Source: Syntrophaceae bacterium (GTDB taxonomy: Bacteria > Desulfobacterota > Desulfomonilia > Desulfomonilales > Desulfomonilaceae). Taken from it: a stretch of DNA of 39,397 nucleotides. Within the stretch, counting starts at the first letter, position 1, and each line of letters opens with the position of its first letter. This document shows, piece after piece, positions 9,193 to 18,568 of the stretch. The stretch covers positions 1 to 39,397 of the forward strand of contig JARLHM010000233.1 of assembly GCA_031292235.1 (NCBI GenBank), written 5' to 3'. The notes beneath the pieces were generated by a model, which had not been told where the DNA came from, did not search any database, and was given only the letters and a program-made list of their open reading frames with translations. The position numbers and the translations under genes were made by a program.

Positions 9193-9324
9193 ATGGAAAA
9201 AGAAATAGTGAGACATGACCTTGAAGCGGAAGTATCCCAGTTGGGATGCGTGGAAGTCCCAGAGATATTGGAAGAGATTACCATTGAAGAAATGGCGGTA
9301 GATGGGATCTGCGGCATCTATTAG
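9193..9324 (+). CDS. mftA: Mycofactocin precursor peptide MftA (43 aa)
   Basis: Translated by hand: MEKEIVRHDLEAEVSQLGCVEVPEILEEITIEEMAVDGICGIY*; C-term DGICGIY matches the MftA tail; RBS AAGGAG; directly upstream of mftB/mftC. Confidence 0.93.
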   Translation: MEKEIVRHDLEAEVSQLGCVEVPEILEEITIEEMAVDGICGIY

Positions 9325-9339
9325 ATTTCTGACAAACGC

Positions 9340-9367
9340 CGGTTCCTGAATATCGCTTCAGGAACCG
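9340..9367. promoter_or_regulatory. Stem-loop between mftA and mftB
   Basis: CGGTTCCTGAA-TATCGC-TTCAGGAACCG, perfect 11-bp stem, 6-nt loop, no T-tract. Confidence 0.75.
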
Positions 9368-9378
9368 AAATCCATGGG

Positions 9379-9666
9379 GTGTTCGCAATGGTTTCGCAAT
9401 CATATATTTTGGCCTCTGGAGTTAATGTACGCCTGGAGAAGTTTGGACTCCTCTTTTATGACTACCGTGGACCACGATTGTATTTTCTGCCATCCAGGGA
9501 TTGGGTCCCGGCAGAGTTCTTTGATGGAAGAAAGAGTGCGGGTGAATTAGTCGAAACGCTATACACCAGGCACGGTTGGTCGAGGGACCTGATTAGTGAG
9601 CAGATTGGCAGAATTCTGCGGATGCTCGAGGTGAGGGGGCTAATCCATGAGCAATCGGTATGTTGA
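9379..9666 (+). CDS. mftB: Mycofactocin biosynthesis chaperone MftB
   Basis: Small protein VNVRLEKFGLLFYDYRGPRLYFLPSRDWVPAEFFDG between mftA and mftC. Confidence 0.88.
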   Translation: MFAMVSQSYILASGVNVRLEKFGLLFYDYRGPRLYFLPSRDWVPAEFFDGRKSAGELVETLYTRHGWSRDLISEQIGRILRMLEVRGLIHEQSVC

Positions 9667-10681
9667 AATGGGGCTTATGGCCCCTGTTAATGTGACATGG
9701 GAGGTCACATATTCCTGCAATCTCTCATGCGTTCATTGCCTTTCCGATTCTGGACCCAAAAGAAACGGTGAACTTACCACCCAACAATGTCGTCAAGTCA
9801 TAGATGAGATGGCAAAGAACCGGGTTTTCCAGTTCAGCATAGGTGGTGGAGAGCCTTTCTCCAGGCCTGATTTCCTCGATCTGATGGAATATGCTAATGA
9901 GAAGGGAATTGTAACCTGTATAAGCACCAATGGGACACTCATCAACGACGAAGTCGCCAAACGTCTGGACAGGAATCTAGTTTATATCCAGGTCAGTCTT
10001 GACGGCGCCACCCCGGAATCTAACGACGCCATCCGTGGTTCAGGGAGTTTCCACCGCGCTGTTCACGCCCTGGAATGCCTTGCCAAGAGAGAAATCGAAG
10101 TTAGCATAAATACCGTGCTCACAAGACTCAGCTTTTCCGGGCTGGATGACCTGGCATCGCTGGCAAGATCTTTAGGCGCCAAATTTAGGGTTTCGAGATT
10201 CAGACCCTCGGGCCGAGGTAAAAAGTCTTGGCGGGACCTCAATGTTTCCAAAAGCCAGATGCTTGAATTCTCGAATTGGCTTAGCGACCACAAGAACGTG
10301 TCTACGGGTGATTCATTCTTCTCGGTTACTCAAGAAGACCGAAAATCACTTGGTCTAAACATGTGTGGGGCTTGCAAGATGACCTGCTGTGTGTCCCCTA
10401 AAGGAGAAATATATCCCTGCGCATTCCTGCAGGAAAATGAATTCCTCGCCGGAAGGCTACCGGAAGAGGCTTTTGCTCCGATATGGAAAAATTCACCGGT
10501 TTTTGAATCATTTCGGGAGCTGGAAATTAAGTCATGTGAAAGTTGTGACAGATTTGACATGTGTCATGGTGGCTGCCCAGCAATAGCATATCACACACAA
10601 AAAAGGTTGGGGGTTCCTGACCCTGGTTGCCTCGTCAACTGTGTCTCGTTAAGATCTATCGGTTTAGCGGCAGGGACATGA
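9647..10681 (+). CDS. mftC: Mycofactocin radical SAM maturase MftC
   Basis: VTWEVTYSCNLSCVHCLSDSGP CxxxCxxC motif; C-terminal SPASM cysteines CGACKMTCC...CESCDRFDMCHGGCP. Confidence 0.95.
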   Translation: MSNRYVEMGLMAPVNVTWEVTYSCNLSCVHCLSDSGPKRNGELTTQQCRQVIDEMAKNRVFQFSIGGGEPFSRPDFLDLMEYANEKGIVTCISTNGTLINDEVAKRLDRNLVYIQVSLDGATPESNDAIRGSGSFHRAVHALECLAKREIEVSINTVLTRLSFSGLDDLASLARSLGAKFRVSRFRPSGRGKKSWRDLNVSKSQMLEFSNWLSDHKNVSTGDSFFSVTQEDRKSLGLNMCGACKMTCCVSPKGEIYPCAFLQENEFLAGRLPEEAFAPIWKNSPVFESFRELEIKSCESCDRFDMCHGGCPAIAYHTQKRLGVPDPGCLVNCVSLRSIGLAAGT

Positions 10682-12198
10682 CAAGGCCAGACATGAGGGG
10701 ACTTTACTGTCTAGCCTCGGGAATTCGTCTGATTCCGCAAAACGGGTATGGAGTCATCCTCAAGGATGATCCTTTTCGGGCTTTTCGAGTGAACCTCGGA
10801 GCGCTTCGCCTCCTCGAAAAGTGTAGAGCCGGCTTCTCCCCTGAAAGCGAAGCTCAATCCTGGAGTCCCGATTCTATAAAGGCGGCGCTAGCTGTTTTCG
10901 ACCGGTTTGTTGAAACCGGAGTTTTGGAATGGAAGCCTTCGGAAAGCGGCGTATTACCTTTCGTCAGCATTGTTATCCCGGTTTATAATAGAGCTGATGA
11001 TATTCGTTCATGCCTCGAGTCGTTGTTGGCGCTCGATTATCCAACCTCGCAATTTGAAATTATTGTAGTTGACGACAAATCCAGTGACAAAACCGCTAAC
11101 GTTGTCAAAAGCTATGGGGTCAAACTCATAGTTCAACTCAAAAATCTGGGGCAGTCGGCGGCAAGAAACGCAGGTGTCCTCGCCTCAAAAGGAGAAATTA
11201 TAGCCTTTATCGACAGTGACTGTATAGCGGGACCCTGCTGGTTGAGTGAACTGGTTCCATATTTTGAGGATCCACGTAACGCACTTGTTGGAGGCTACGT
11301 AGATTCATACTACAGGGAAACCTGGCTGGACAGATATGAAGAGGCGAACTCGCCGTTGAATATGGGCCAGAAATTCATAATGGGATTTGGACCTCAATCA
11401 GATTTCTATGTCCCTACATGTAACATGCTGGTCAGAAGAGGCGCCTATCTCAAGGTCCGGGGACTTGACGAGACAATGCGCGTTGGAGAGGACGTCGACC
11501 TTTGTTGGAGACTCAAGGAAAATGGATTTCGTCTAGTATATGTTCCAAAAGGCAGGATTGAGCACAAGCATAGAAATCGTTTTCTCGAAACTTTTGGGCG
11601 GCGTTTCGACTATGGTGCCTCTGAACCGGTCCTTTACAGCAAGCATAAGGATGTTGAAAAACGTTTTCCGTGGCAACCGGCTTGCATGGCCCTCCTTTTT
11701 ACATGCCTTTTCGGGTTGCTTTGGAGAAATATTATAGCGTTACCTTTGGCGACAGCAATTCTTGTTGCGGATTCCTTTTTAAAAAAAGCCAGGTACGAAA
11801 AACAGATCGGTATGCCGCTGCCATTTAAATACATTTTGAAAGCTACTGCTGAAAAGCACTTTAATCTTATATTTTATCTGACTCATCATGTGATTCGATA
11901 TTATCTTCTATTAATAACTGTGGTGGTTGTGATGTGTCCGTCTCTATTGCCCGCCGCCGTAACCGCCATTGTGTTTACTTCGCTGGTGGAGTTCATCCGC
12001 AAGAAACCCAGACTACTCTTTCCCGTATTCTTTTTCTATTTCGTAATTGAGCAGGCTTACTATCAAACCGGTGTTTTCGTTGGCTGCCTGAAGCGGAAGA
12101 GTTTCAGGCCATATAAATTGAATTTTATGCGGACACGTAAGGTGACAACTTTGGCTGGAAGTAGTTCCAGGACCGGCTCACTTTACGAAAAGGCGTGA
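10678..12198 (+). CDS. mftF: Mycofactocin glycosyltransferase MftF (GT2 family)
   Basis: FVSIVIPVYNRADDIRSCLESLLALDYP GT2 motif; C-terminal TM segments; ATGA overlap with mftC. Confidence 0.88.
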   Translation: MTRPDMRGLYCLASGIRLIPQNGYGVILKDDPFRAFRVNLGALRLLEKCRAGFSPESEAQSWSPDSIKAALAVFDRFVETGVLEWKPSESGVLPFVSIVIPVYNRADDIRSCLESLLALDYPTSQFEIIVVDDKSSDKTANVVKSYGVKLIVQLKNLGQSAARNAGVLASKGEIIAFIDSDCIAGPCWLSELVPYFEDPRNALVGGYVDSYYRETWLDRYEEANSPLNMGQKFIMGFGPQSDFYVPTCNMLVRRGAYLKVRGLDETMRVGEDVDLCWRLKENGFRLVYVPKGRIEHKHRNRFLETFGRRFDYGASEPVLYSKHKDVEKRFPWQPACMALLFTCLFGLLWRNIIALPLATAILVADSFLKKARYEKQIGMPLPFKYILKATAEKHFNLIFYLTHHVIRYYLLLITVVVVMCPSLLPAAVTAIVFTSLVEFIRKKPRLLFPVFFFYFVIEQAYYQTGVFVGCLKRKSFRPYKLNFMRTRKVTTLAGSSSRTGSLYEKA

Positions 12199-12309
12199 TA
12201 AATGTTCACCCGGCGCCATGATGAAAATTTAGGCGATTCTAATATTTTGAGCATGGCCTAGTTCCATTTTAGAACTCTCAGGTAAGTTCAGGAATCAAGG
12301 AAGTGAATC

Positions 12310-13128
12310 ATGGATGGAAATCTCTTGAAAAGCCTACTCGAAAATGTTCAAAACGGTAGCGTGGACTTGGATTCGGCAATGAAGCTGTTGAGGAAGTTGC
12401 CATTTGACGATCTGGGGTACGCCAAGGTTGATTATCACCGTTGCGTCCGCCAGGGAGTTCCGGAGGTAATATTTTGTCAGGGAAAGACTATTGCCCAGAT
12501 TCAGGGCATAGCCACACGCCTGGCCCAAAATTTTTGTAATGTTCTGGCGTCAAGGGCTGATTCGGAAGTTTTCAGGGCAATCAAAGAAGTTGTAAGCTCA
12601 TGCCATTATAACGAGTTGGCAAGGATGGTTGTGATTAATCCTAAAGAGGTAGAGAAGATCGGTAACATAGCTATTGTAAGCGCCGGAACTTCGGATATCC
12701 CCGTTGCGGAGGAATCCGCCATTACCGCAGAAACTCTTGGTAACAGAGTCAACAGAATTTACGACGTTGGGGTAGCTGGAATTCACCGTCTCCTGAACTG
12801 CTGCGAGGACCTTTTTGAAGCCAATGTCGTAGTTGTTGTCGCCGGCATGGAAGGCGCCCTCGCCAGCGTTGTAGGTGGCCTCGTTGCCAGTCCAGTGATC
12901 GCTGTTCCCACTAGCGTAGGCTACGGAGCAAGTTTTGGGGGTGTGGCTGCTCTGTTGAGCATGCTAAACTGTTGCGCTTCAGGAGTGTCTGTGGTCAACA
13001 TAGATAATGGTTTTGGCGCAGGTTTCCAGGCTGGCCTGATCAATAAACTGGCTGTCAAGCGCGATGAAAATGAATCCGTGCACAAGCCTGTAAGTAGCGG
13101 GTGCGGACTTCATTTGGCCAAAATGTGA
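12310..13128 (+). CDS. larB: LarB, nickel pincer cofactor biosynthesis protein
   Basis: DLGYAKVDYHRCVRQGVPEVIFCQGKT; IVSAGTSDIPVAEESAITAE; PVIAVPTSVGYGASFGG motifs. Confidence 0.93.
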   Translation: MDGNLLKSLLENVQNGSVDLDSAMKLLRKLPFDDLGYAKVDYHRCVRQGVPEVIFCQGKTIAQIQGIATRLAQNFCNVLASRADSEVFRAIKEVVSSCHYNELARMVVINPKEVEKIGNIAIVSAGTSDIPVAEESAITAETLGNRVNRIYDVGVAGIHRLLNCCEDLFEANVVVVVAGMEGALASVVGGLVASPVIAVPTSVGYGASFGGVAALLSMLNCCASGVSVVNIDNGFGAGFQAGLINKLAVKRDENESVHKPVSSGCGLHLAKM

Positions 13129-13174
13129 CGTTGGCTGTCGTGTCCAAACCACCAATTCTAGAAAGGATGGCATC

Positions 13175-14374
13175 ATGAAGGTCGCCTATTTTGATTGTTT
13201 CTCCGGCGCAAGCGGGGACATGATAATTGGGTCGCTTTTGGACGCAGGGCTTCCATTGGAACTTCTCAGAAGTGAACTTTCGAAACTGTCTCTTTCCCAC
13301 TATGAAATCGGAGTTAGAAAGGCAATAAAAAGAGGCCTAGCGGGAAGTCAGGTGATCATAAATATTGACGAAAGACACCATCATGACCATCATAGGCATC
13401 TGTATGATATAATTAGCATTGTTAAAAACAGTGACCTAGCCGAATCAGCTAAGGAGCAAGTCATCAAGATATTCTCCCGATTGGCTGAAGCGGAGGCCAA
13501 GGTTCACCAAACAACGGTGGACAAGATACACTTTCACGAAGTGGGCGCCATGGACGCCATAATTGACGTTACGGGGGCAGTCATAGGTCTTGAGGCGCTT
13601 GGCATAGAAAGGGTGTACTGTTCTCCTCTACATCTTGGCTCTGGGACCATAGAATGCGCCCATGGCGTCTTACCCGTTCCGGCCCCTGCTACGGCTGAAC
13701 TGATAAAAGGCAAACCGGTTTATTCGACGGGGGTTAAAGGCGAGCTACTAACCCCCACAGGAGCCGCCATCCTAACTACCCTCGCTTACGAGTTCGGGCC
13801 CATGCCAGCCATAATTCCCCAAAAGTTGGGATATGGGGCCGGCACGTCCGACCCCCCGATTCCCAACCTGCTGAGAGTGATTATTGGAGACTTGACTGAC
13901 GGTTTTGGAGACTATGAATTTGAGAGAGTCGCTGTGCTAGAAACAAATATTGATGATATGAATCCCCAGATCTACGACTACCTAATTCAGAAAATGTTAA
14001 AAGAGGGAGCGCTGGACGTGTTTCTAGCGCCGATTCAAATGAAAAAAAACCGTCCTGGCACAATGATGACTGTGATTTGTCAATTAGGCAAGTTGGAGGA
14101 ATTTTCCAATCTTATTCTACGTGAAACCACAACATTGGGGCTTCGATGGAGAATTGACAATCGGATCAAGGCCTTGAGATCATTTGAAGATATCAAAACA
14201 AACTATGGTCCGGTGACTGTTAAGATCGCGAAAGTGGGCGGCAAGATAACAAATTACTCAGTCGAGTACGACGACTGCAAGCGCTTGGCAATAGAAAACC
14301 AAGTTCCACTCAAGGAAGTTATGGATCACGCTAAGATTCAGGCTGCTAAGATCCTGAATACAAAACATGAATGA
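13175..14374 (+). CDS. larC: LarC, nickel insertion protein
   Basis: MKVAYFDCFSGASGDMIIGSLLDAGL; His-rich ERHHHDHHRHLYDI; HFHEVGAMDAIIDVTGA. Confidence 0.95.
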   Translation: MKVAYFDCFSGASGDMIIGSLLDAGLPLELLRSELSKLSLSHYEIGVRKAIKRGLAGSQVIINIDERHHHDHHRHLYDIISIVKNSDLAESAKEQVIKIFSRLAEAEAKVHQTTVDKIHFHEVGAMDAIIDVTGAVIGLEALGIERVYCSPLHLGSGTIECAHGVLPVPAPATAELIKGKPVYSTGVKGELLTPTGAAILTTLAYEFGPMPAIIPQKLGYGAGTSDPPIPNLLRVIIGDLTDGFGDYEFERVAVLETNIDDMNPQIYDYLIQKMLKEGALDVFLAPIQMKKNRPGTMMTVICQLGKLEEFSNLILRETTTLGLRWRIDNRIKALRSFEDIKTNYGPVTVKIAKVGGKITNYSVEYDDCKRLAIENQVPLKEVMDHAKIQAAKILNTKHE

Positions 14375-14528
14375 GATGATGTGATAATTTAAGTTCCCAT
14401 TTTTGTTTGTTCGTAGCGTCTAGTTATAAATCCCGTGTTCGCACACAATGGGATGTCTATCTTTTTTGGGTTTTGAAATAGCGTCTGATCTCTGTATAGC
14501 TCAAAACCCTGATTTTACGGTGTACCTG

Positions 14529-15689
14529 ATGTTCAAAGCCGCGACTGTAAGCACCGGCGCCACATTTTCCAGAAAATTGGGAAGGGAGCTAGGTGAATCC
14601 CTGATCCAAGAATTGGGCTCCGCTCCGATAGCCTGTTGGCTCTTTTGCTCTGTAAAAAGTGGCATGAGCGATCTGCTTCGAGGCATATGTGAGGCTGTTG
14701 GATCTAGCGCATTAGTCGGTTGCACTACTGATGGAGAAATTTCGTCCGAGGGATACAGCGTAGGTTCCGCCGTGTTAGGTGGGATAGTCTCAGACAAAAT
14801 CCAAGCTCAAGTGGTTTCTGTACAGGGCCTTGGTGAAGCTTCCGAGAAATCGGGGATAGAACTCGCTCGGCTTTTTGACCCCTATGTTCGCCACGTGCAG
14901 ATTTTCACGGATGGCCTCACGGAAAACGGCTGCGCAATTTTGCGAGGTCTCAGGTCTGAACTGGGAGACGAAGTCCCGATTTCAGGCGGCGCAGCCGGGG
15001 ACGGTGGAAAATTCCGGCAGACGTTCCAGTTTATTGGGCCTAAAGTCCTCTCTGACGCAATTGTCGGAATAGGATTCAGTGGGGAATTCAAGCTGGGGGC
15101 AGGTGTCAGGAGCGGGTGGTCCGCCATTGGTACGGCCAAGAAGGTAACCAGGGCTACCGGTAACGTGGTGTACGAACTCAATGGCCAGCCCGCTCTTGAA
15201 GTTTATGAACGCTTTCTCGGAAGGCATGCCGCCGATCTTCCTTCAGTTGGAGTAGAGTACCCTTTCGGTTTTCTAGACGCTACCGGTGAATGCGGAGATG
15301 TAGACCAGTACATCCTTCGGGCAACGATGTCCGTAAATCGTGACCAGGGATCCATAGTCTTTGCCGGCGAGATTCCTGAAGGGACTACTGTTCGTCTTAC
15401 TTGTGGTGACTATGGGTCAATCATTGAAGCGGCAGAGGAGGCTGCGACTCAAGCCCTTAAAGAACTTGGAACAGGTTCGCCATCTATGATCTTCTTTTAC
15501 TCTTGCATGGCGCGCAAGATCGTTCTCGGTAGACGTACCCATGAGGAAGTAGATCGGATTCGATCCGTATTCGGCCCCAAAGTCCCAATGATCGGGTTTT
15601 ATTCATACGGAGAATACTGTAGGCAGAGATGTGGCGGGCCCAGTCTTTTCCACAACGAAACGGCCACCGTTACAGTTATCGGGAACTGA
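14529..15689 (+). CDS. FIST domain-containing sensory protein
   Basis: GCTTDGEISSEGYSVGSAVLGGI; C-terminal FIST_C-like IFFYSCMARKIVLGRRTHEEVDRI...GFYSYGEYC; ORF may start at 14448. Confidence 0.85.
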   Translation: MFKAATVSTGATFSRKLGRELGESLIQELGSAPIACWLFCSVKSGMSDLLRGICEAVGSSALVGCTTDGEISSEGYSVGSAVLGGIVSDKIQAQVVSVQGLGEASEKSGIELARLFDPYVRHVQIFTDGLTENGCAILRGLRSELGDEVPISGGAAGDGGKFRQTFQFIGPKVLSDAIVGIGFSGEFKLGAGVRSGWSAIGTAKKVTRATGNVVYELNGQPALEVYERFLGRHAADLPSVGVEYPFGFLDATGECGDVDQYILRATMSVNRDQGSIVFAGEIPEGTTVRLTCGDYGSIIEAAEEAATQALKELGTGSPSMIFFYSCMARKIVLGRRTHEEVDRIRSVFGPKVPMIGFYSYGEYCRQRCGGPSLFHNETATVTVIGN

Positions 15690-15691
15690 CC

Positions 15692-17710
15692 ATGACGGAC
15701 ATGAAAAGCAGTGAACAGAAACTCAGCGAACTCGAAGAACTCCTGGACGTGGCAGAGAGAAAGTCCGACATCCTGACTAATTTGCTCAAAGAGGCAAACG
15801 CGGAGTTCGAAAGAGCGCTCAGTCTGGTCATGAAAACCGAGAGCAATTTTAGGGCAGTCTTTGAGAATGCGCCGGAAGCGATTTTAATAATTGACGCTCA
15901 CACACGTCGTATCCTTGACTGCAATCCGTTTGTCTGCGGATGGCTAGGATATTCGCGAGAAGAACTCCTTGAGAAGAGATTGGATGATCTAGTGGTTGGG
16001 GCTCCAAGCGATATTGAGGCCAACATCCAAAAAGCCATTGAAAATGGGCTAGTTAGAGTCATGGAGCGCCGGTACATGACAAAAGCTGGTTCCGTGGTGG
16101 ATGCGGAGGTTACCGGCACTGTACTTGAATACGAAGGAAGGGATTGCGTTGCAATTCTGGTTAGAGACGTCACGGAACGCAAAAAACTCGAGACCATTCT
16201 TAGATACAAAGAATTATTTGAAAATGTCAGCGATCCGGTTTTTATCAACGACTTTGACGGAAAATTTCTAGAAGTCAACGATGGGGCTTGTCGTTTGTTT
16301 AACTATTCCAGGAAACAACTCCTTTCAATGCGTCTCAATGAACTCGTAAAGCGGGAGCAGTTAAAAATACTATCCCAAAGCGCAAAAAAAATTAAAAAGG
16401 GCGAAACGGCGCAATTTGAGATCGAGTTGATTGCCAAAAAGGGTGAGCCGATTCTATTTGAACTTCACTCACGATCTATATCATTCATGGGCAAGTCGGC
16501 TGTTTTGAGCGTAGCACGTGACTTGAGCGTAAGAAAGAAACTTGAAGGCGCCCTTATCAAGACTGAACGTCTCACGGCAGTAGGGGAGATGGCCAGCGGG
16601 GTTGCACATAATTTCAACAACTTACTTCAAATGGTTATGGGATTTGCACAAGCGGCTCTAGCCGATTTGGAAGCCGGCCGAATGACGAAATGCCAAAAAT
16701 CTATAAGCGCCATCTTGCATTCTGCTGAGCGTGGCGCTGACATTGTTAGGCGTATAAAGGACTTTACAGACCACAGGTCTGACAAAACTGACGAATTCAA
16801 CCAATTTGAATTGTCCGAGATAGTTAAGGAAGCGGTAGATTTTACAATACCGCTTTGGAAGGGATTACCGGTTTTTAGAAAATACAGGTTAACCTGTGAG
16901 CATAAGGAAAAATGTTTTGTACTGGGTCGTCCATCCGAAATCTACGAAGTGCTGGTCAACCTCATCAAAAATGCCATAGAGGCCATGCCAAATGGGGGAT
17001 CACTGAGCATCCGAAACTGGAAACAAAACTCAAAGGTTTTCCTAACCGTCTCTGACACGGGACATGGGATTCCTAGAGAAAATGTTCAACGTATCTTCGA
17101 TCCTTTTTTTACAACCAAGGGCTGGAAGAGCAGCGGGTTGGGACTGTCTTCGAGTTATGGTCTTATTAAGAAGAATCGCGGTGAAATCCTTGTAGAAAGC
17201 AACATTGGAAAAGGGACGACATTTACTGTGGTTTTAATGGGCGCAAAGCAAACAGGGAAACATCTTAAGTTTAAGGAGAATGCCACGGCTTCAGGCCAAA
17301 GTATGAGATTTCTGGTGATCGATGACGAAATCAATCTTTTGACTGCAATGCGCATGTTTTTTGAAAACTCAGAGGTGGAAATAATTCCCGCAGTATCCGG
17401 TCGGGAAGGCATAGAGGCTTTTATGAAAGGAAACGTCGATGTAATCCTTTGTGACCTTGGCATGGATGATATGGACGGGTGGGAGGTAGGAGAAAGGATA
17501 AAAGGCTACTGCGAATCAGAGGGAATTCCAAAGCCGCCGTTCATCATTTATACCGGCTGGGACCAGAATTTCGATCAGAGGGACCTTTCAAAAAAAGGTG
17601 TGGATCTGGTTGTTACCAAACCCGTACCTTACGATAAACTACTTCGTATAGCGCAAGAAGCCGTACATAAGACCAAAACAGAAGTTTCCCAGGCATCCCA
17701 ACGCAGTTGA
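15692..17710 (+). CDS. PAS-PAS hybrid histidine kinase with C-terminal receiver
   Basis: HisKA VGEMASGVAHNFNNLLQMVMGFAQAA; HATPase VNLIKNAIEAM / DTGHGIP / SSGLGLSSSYG; REC FLVIDDEINLLTAM...VILCDLGMDDMDGWEV. Confidence 0.93.
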   Translation: MTDMKSSEQKLSELEELLDVAERKSDILTNLLKEANAEFERALSLVMKTESNFRAVFENAPEAILIIDAHTRRILDCNPFVCGWLGYSREELLEKRLDDLVVGAPSDIEANIQKAIENGLVRVMERRYMTKAGSVVDAEVTGTVLEYEGRDCVAILVRDVTERKKLETILRYKELFENVSDPVFINDFDGKFLEVNDGACRLFNYSRKQLLSMRLNELVKREQLKILSQSAKKIKKGETAQFEIELIAKKGEPILFELHSRSISFMGKSAVLSVARDLSVRKKLEGALIKTERLTAVGEMASGVAHNFNNLLQMVMGFAQAALADLEAGRMTKCQKSISAILHSAERGADIVRRIKDFTDHRSDKTDEFNQFELSEIVKEAVDFTIPLWKGLPVFRKYRLTCEHKEKCFVLGRPSEIYEVLVNLIKNAIEAMPNGGSLSIRNWKQNSKVFLTVSDTGHGIPRENVQRIFDPFFTTKGWKSSGLGLSSSYGLIKKNRGEILVESNIGKGTTFTVVLMGAKQTGKHLKFKENATASGQSMRFLVIDDEINLLTAMRMFFENSEVEIIPAVSGREGIEAFMKGNVDVILCDLGMDDMDGWEVGERIKGYCESEGIPKPPFIIYTGWDQNFDQRDLSKKGVDLVVTKPVPYDKLLRIAQEAVHKTKTEVSQASQRS

Positions 17711-17842
17711 AAAATTAAAACATACGCTTCTGTTGGCAAATTCCTTTGGAGTGGGGCAACTCTTGACGTGTTCCTTAACTTTTATGAATCAACGTTCTAG
17801 TCGAAGCGGACAAAAGTTGCCCCCGAAATCTGGCCATGGGTT

Positions 17843-18136
17843 CTAGCTAATCATCTCCCAAAGGCCAATCTCCACTGGTTCAGCAAGGATTTCCGCTGAA
17901 CGTCCCAGAAAATCTTGCAGATATGGCATAGCGAGATGCTCATCCAAGGCCTTTTTGCTAACCCAGTTTTCGTAGAATAAGAAAAGGGCCTTGTTGTCTG
18001 TGGACTGATGAAGGTCGTAATTTATGCAACCCGATTCCTTTCGTGTCGGTGGTACAAGCCCCATGAGAGTGCTTTTGACCACGTCCTCCATACCGGGTTT
18101 TGCGATGATCCTGGCTACAACGGTAACTTGCGCCAT
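17843..18136 (-). CDS. ABM-superfamily (putative quinol monooxygenase-like) protein
   Basis: VTVVARIIAKPGMEDVVKSTLMGLVPPTRKESGCINYDLHQSTDNKALFLFYENWVSKKALDEHLAMPYLQ. Confidence 0.88.
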   Translation of the reverse strand: MAQVTVVARIIAKPGMEDVVKSTLMGLVPPTRKESGCINYDLHQSTDNKALFLFYENWVSKKALDEHLAMPYLQDFLGRSAEILAEPVEIGLWEMIS

Positions 18137-18219
18137 TTAACCCTCCGTCGGTTTCTTGTCATTACCCGATGTCAAATTCTGGGTAGTCTTCAGAGAATCT
18201 TGAATCACTGCGCAAACAA

Positions 18220-18495
18220 TCAAGATTCTGCGGAAGTTGGATCGATCATCCTCTTTACCTCTGAGATTCGATTTGCTGGAAAGCCGCCTTCCTGCGCGTG
18301 TTTTGTAATTATGTCAGCGTTGGGCGCAATGTAAACGCAATAGATTTTATCATCCGTCACGTAGCTTTGTACCCACTGAATCTGAGGTCCCAGTTTCTCA
18401 AGCACTTCCCGGGACTTTTGAGAAATAGCCCGAACCTGATCGTTAGACAGGCTCCCCGCCCCCGGCAATTCGCGTTCGATAACATACTTCGGCAT
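18220..18495 (-). CDS. DUF4242 family protein
   Basis: MPKYVIERELPGAGSLSNDQV...WVQSYVTDDKIYCVYIAPNADIITKHAQEGGFPANRISEVKRMIDP. Confidence 0.85.
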   Translation of the reverse strand: MPKYVIERELPGAGSLSNDQVRAISQKSREVLEKLGPQIQWVQSYVTDDKIYCVYIAPNADIITKHAQEGGFPANRISEVKRMIDPTSAES

Positions 18496-18568
18496 GTAAG
18501 TTCTCCTTCCTGTTGTTCATTCAGACCAGAAACTTCCACATAGCTGGGCTATGTACAATTCAAAGAGT

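Noticed and set aside
8292-9317. Several minus-strand ORFs over the SDR and mftA
   Set aside because: Antisense shadows; the plus-strand SDR and MftA frames have clear family motifs.
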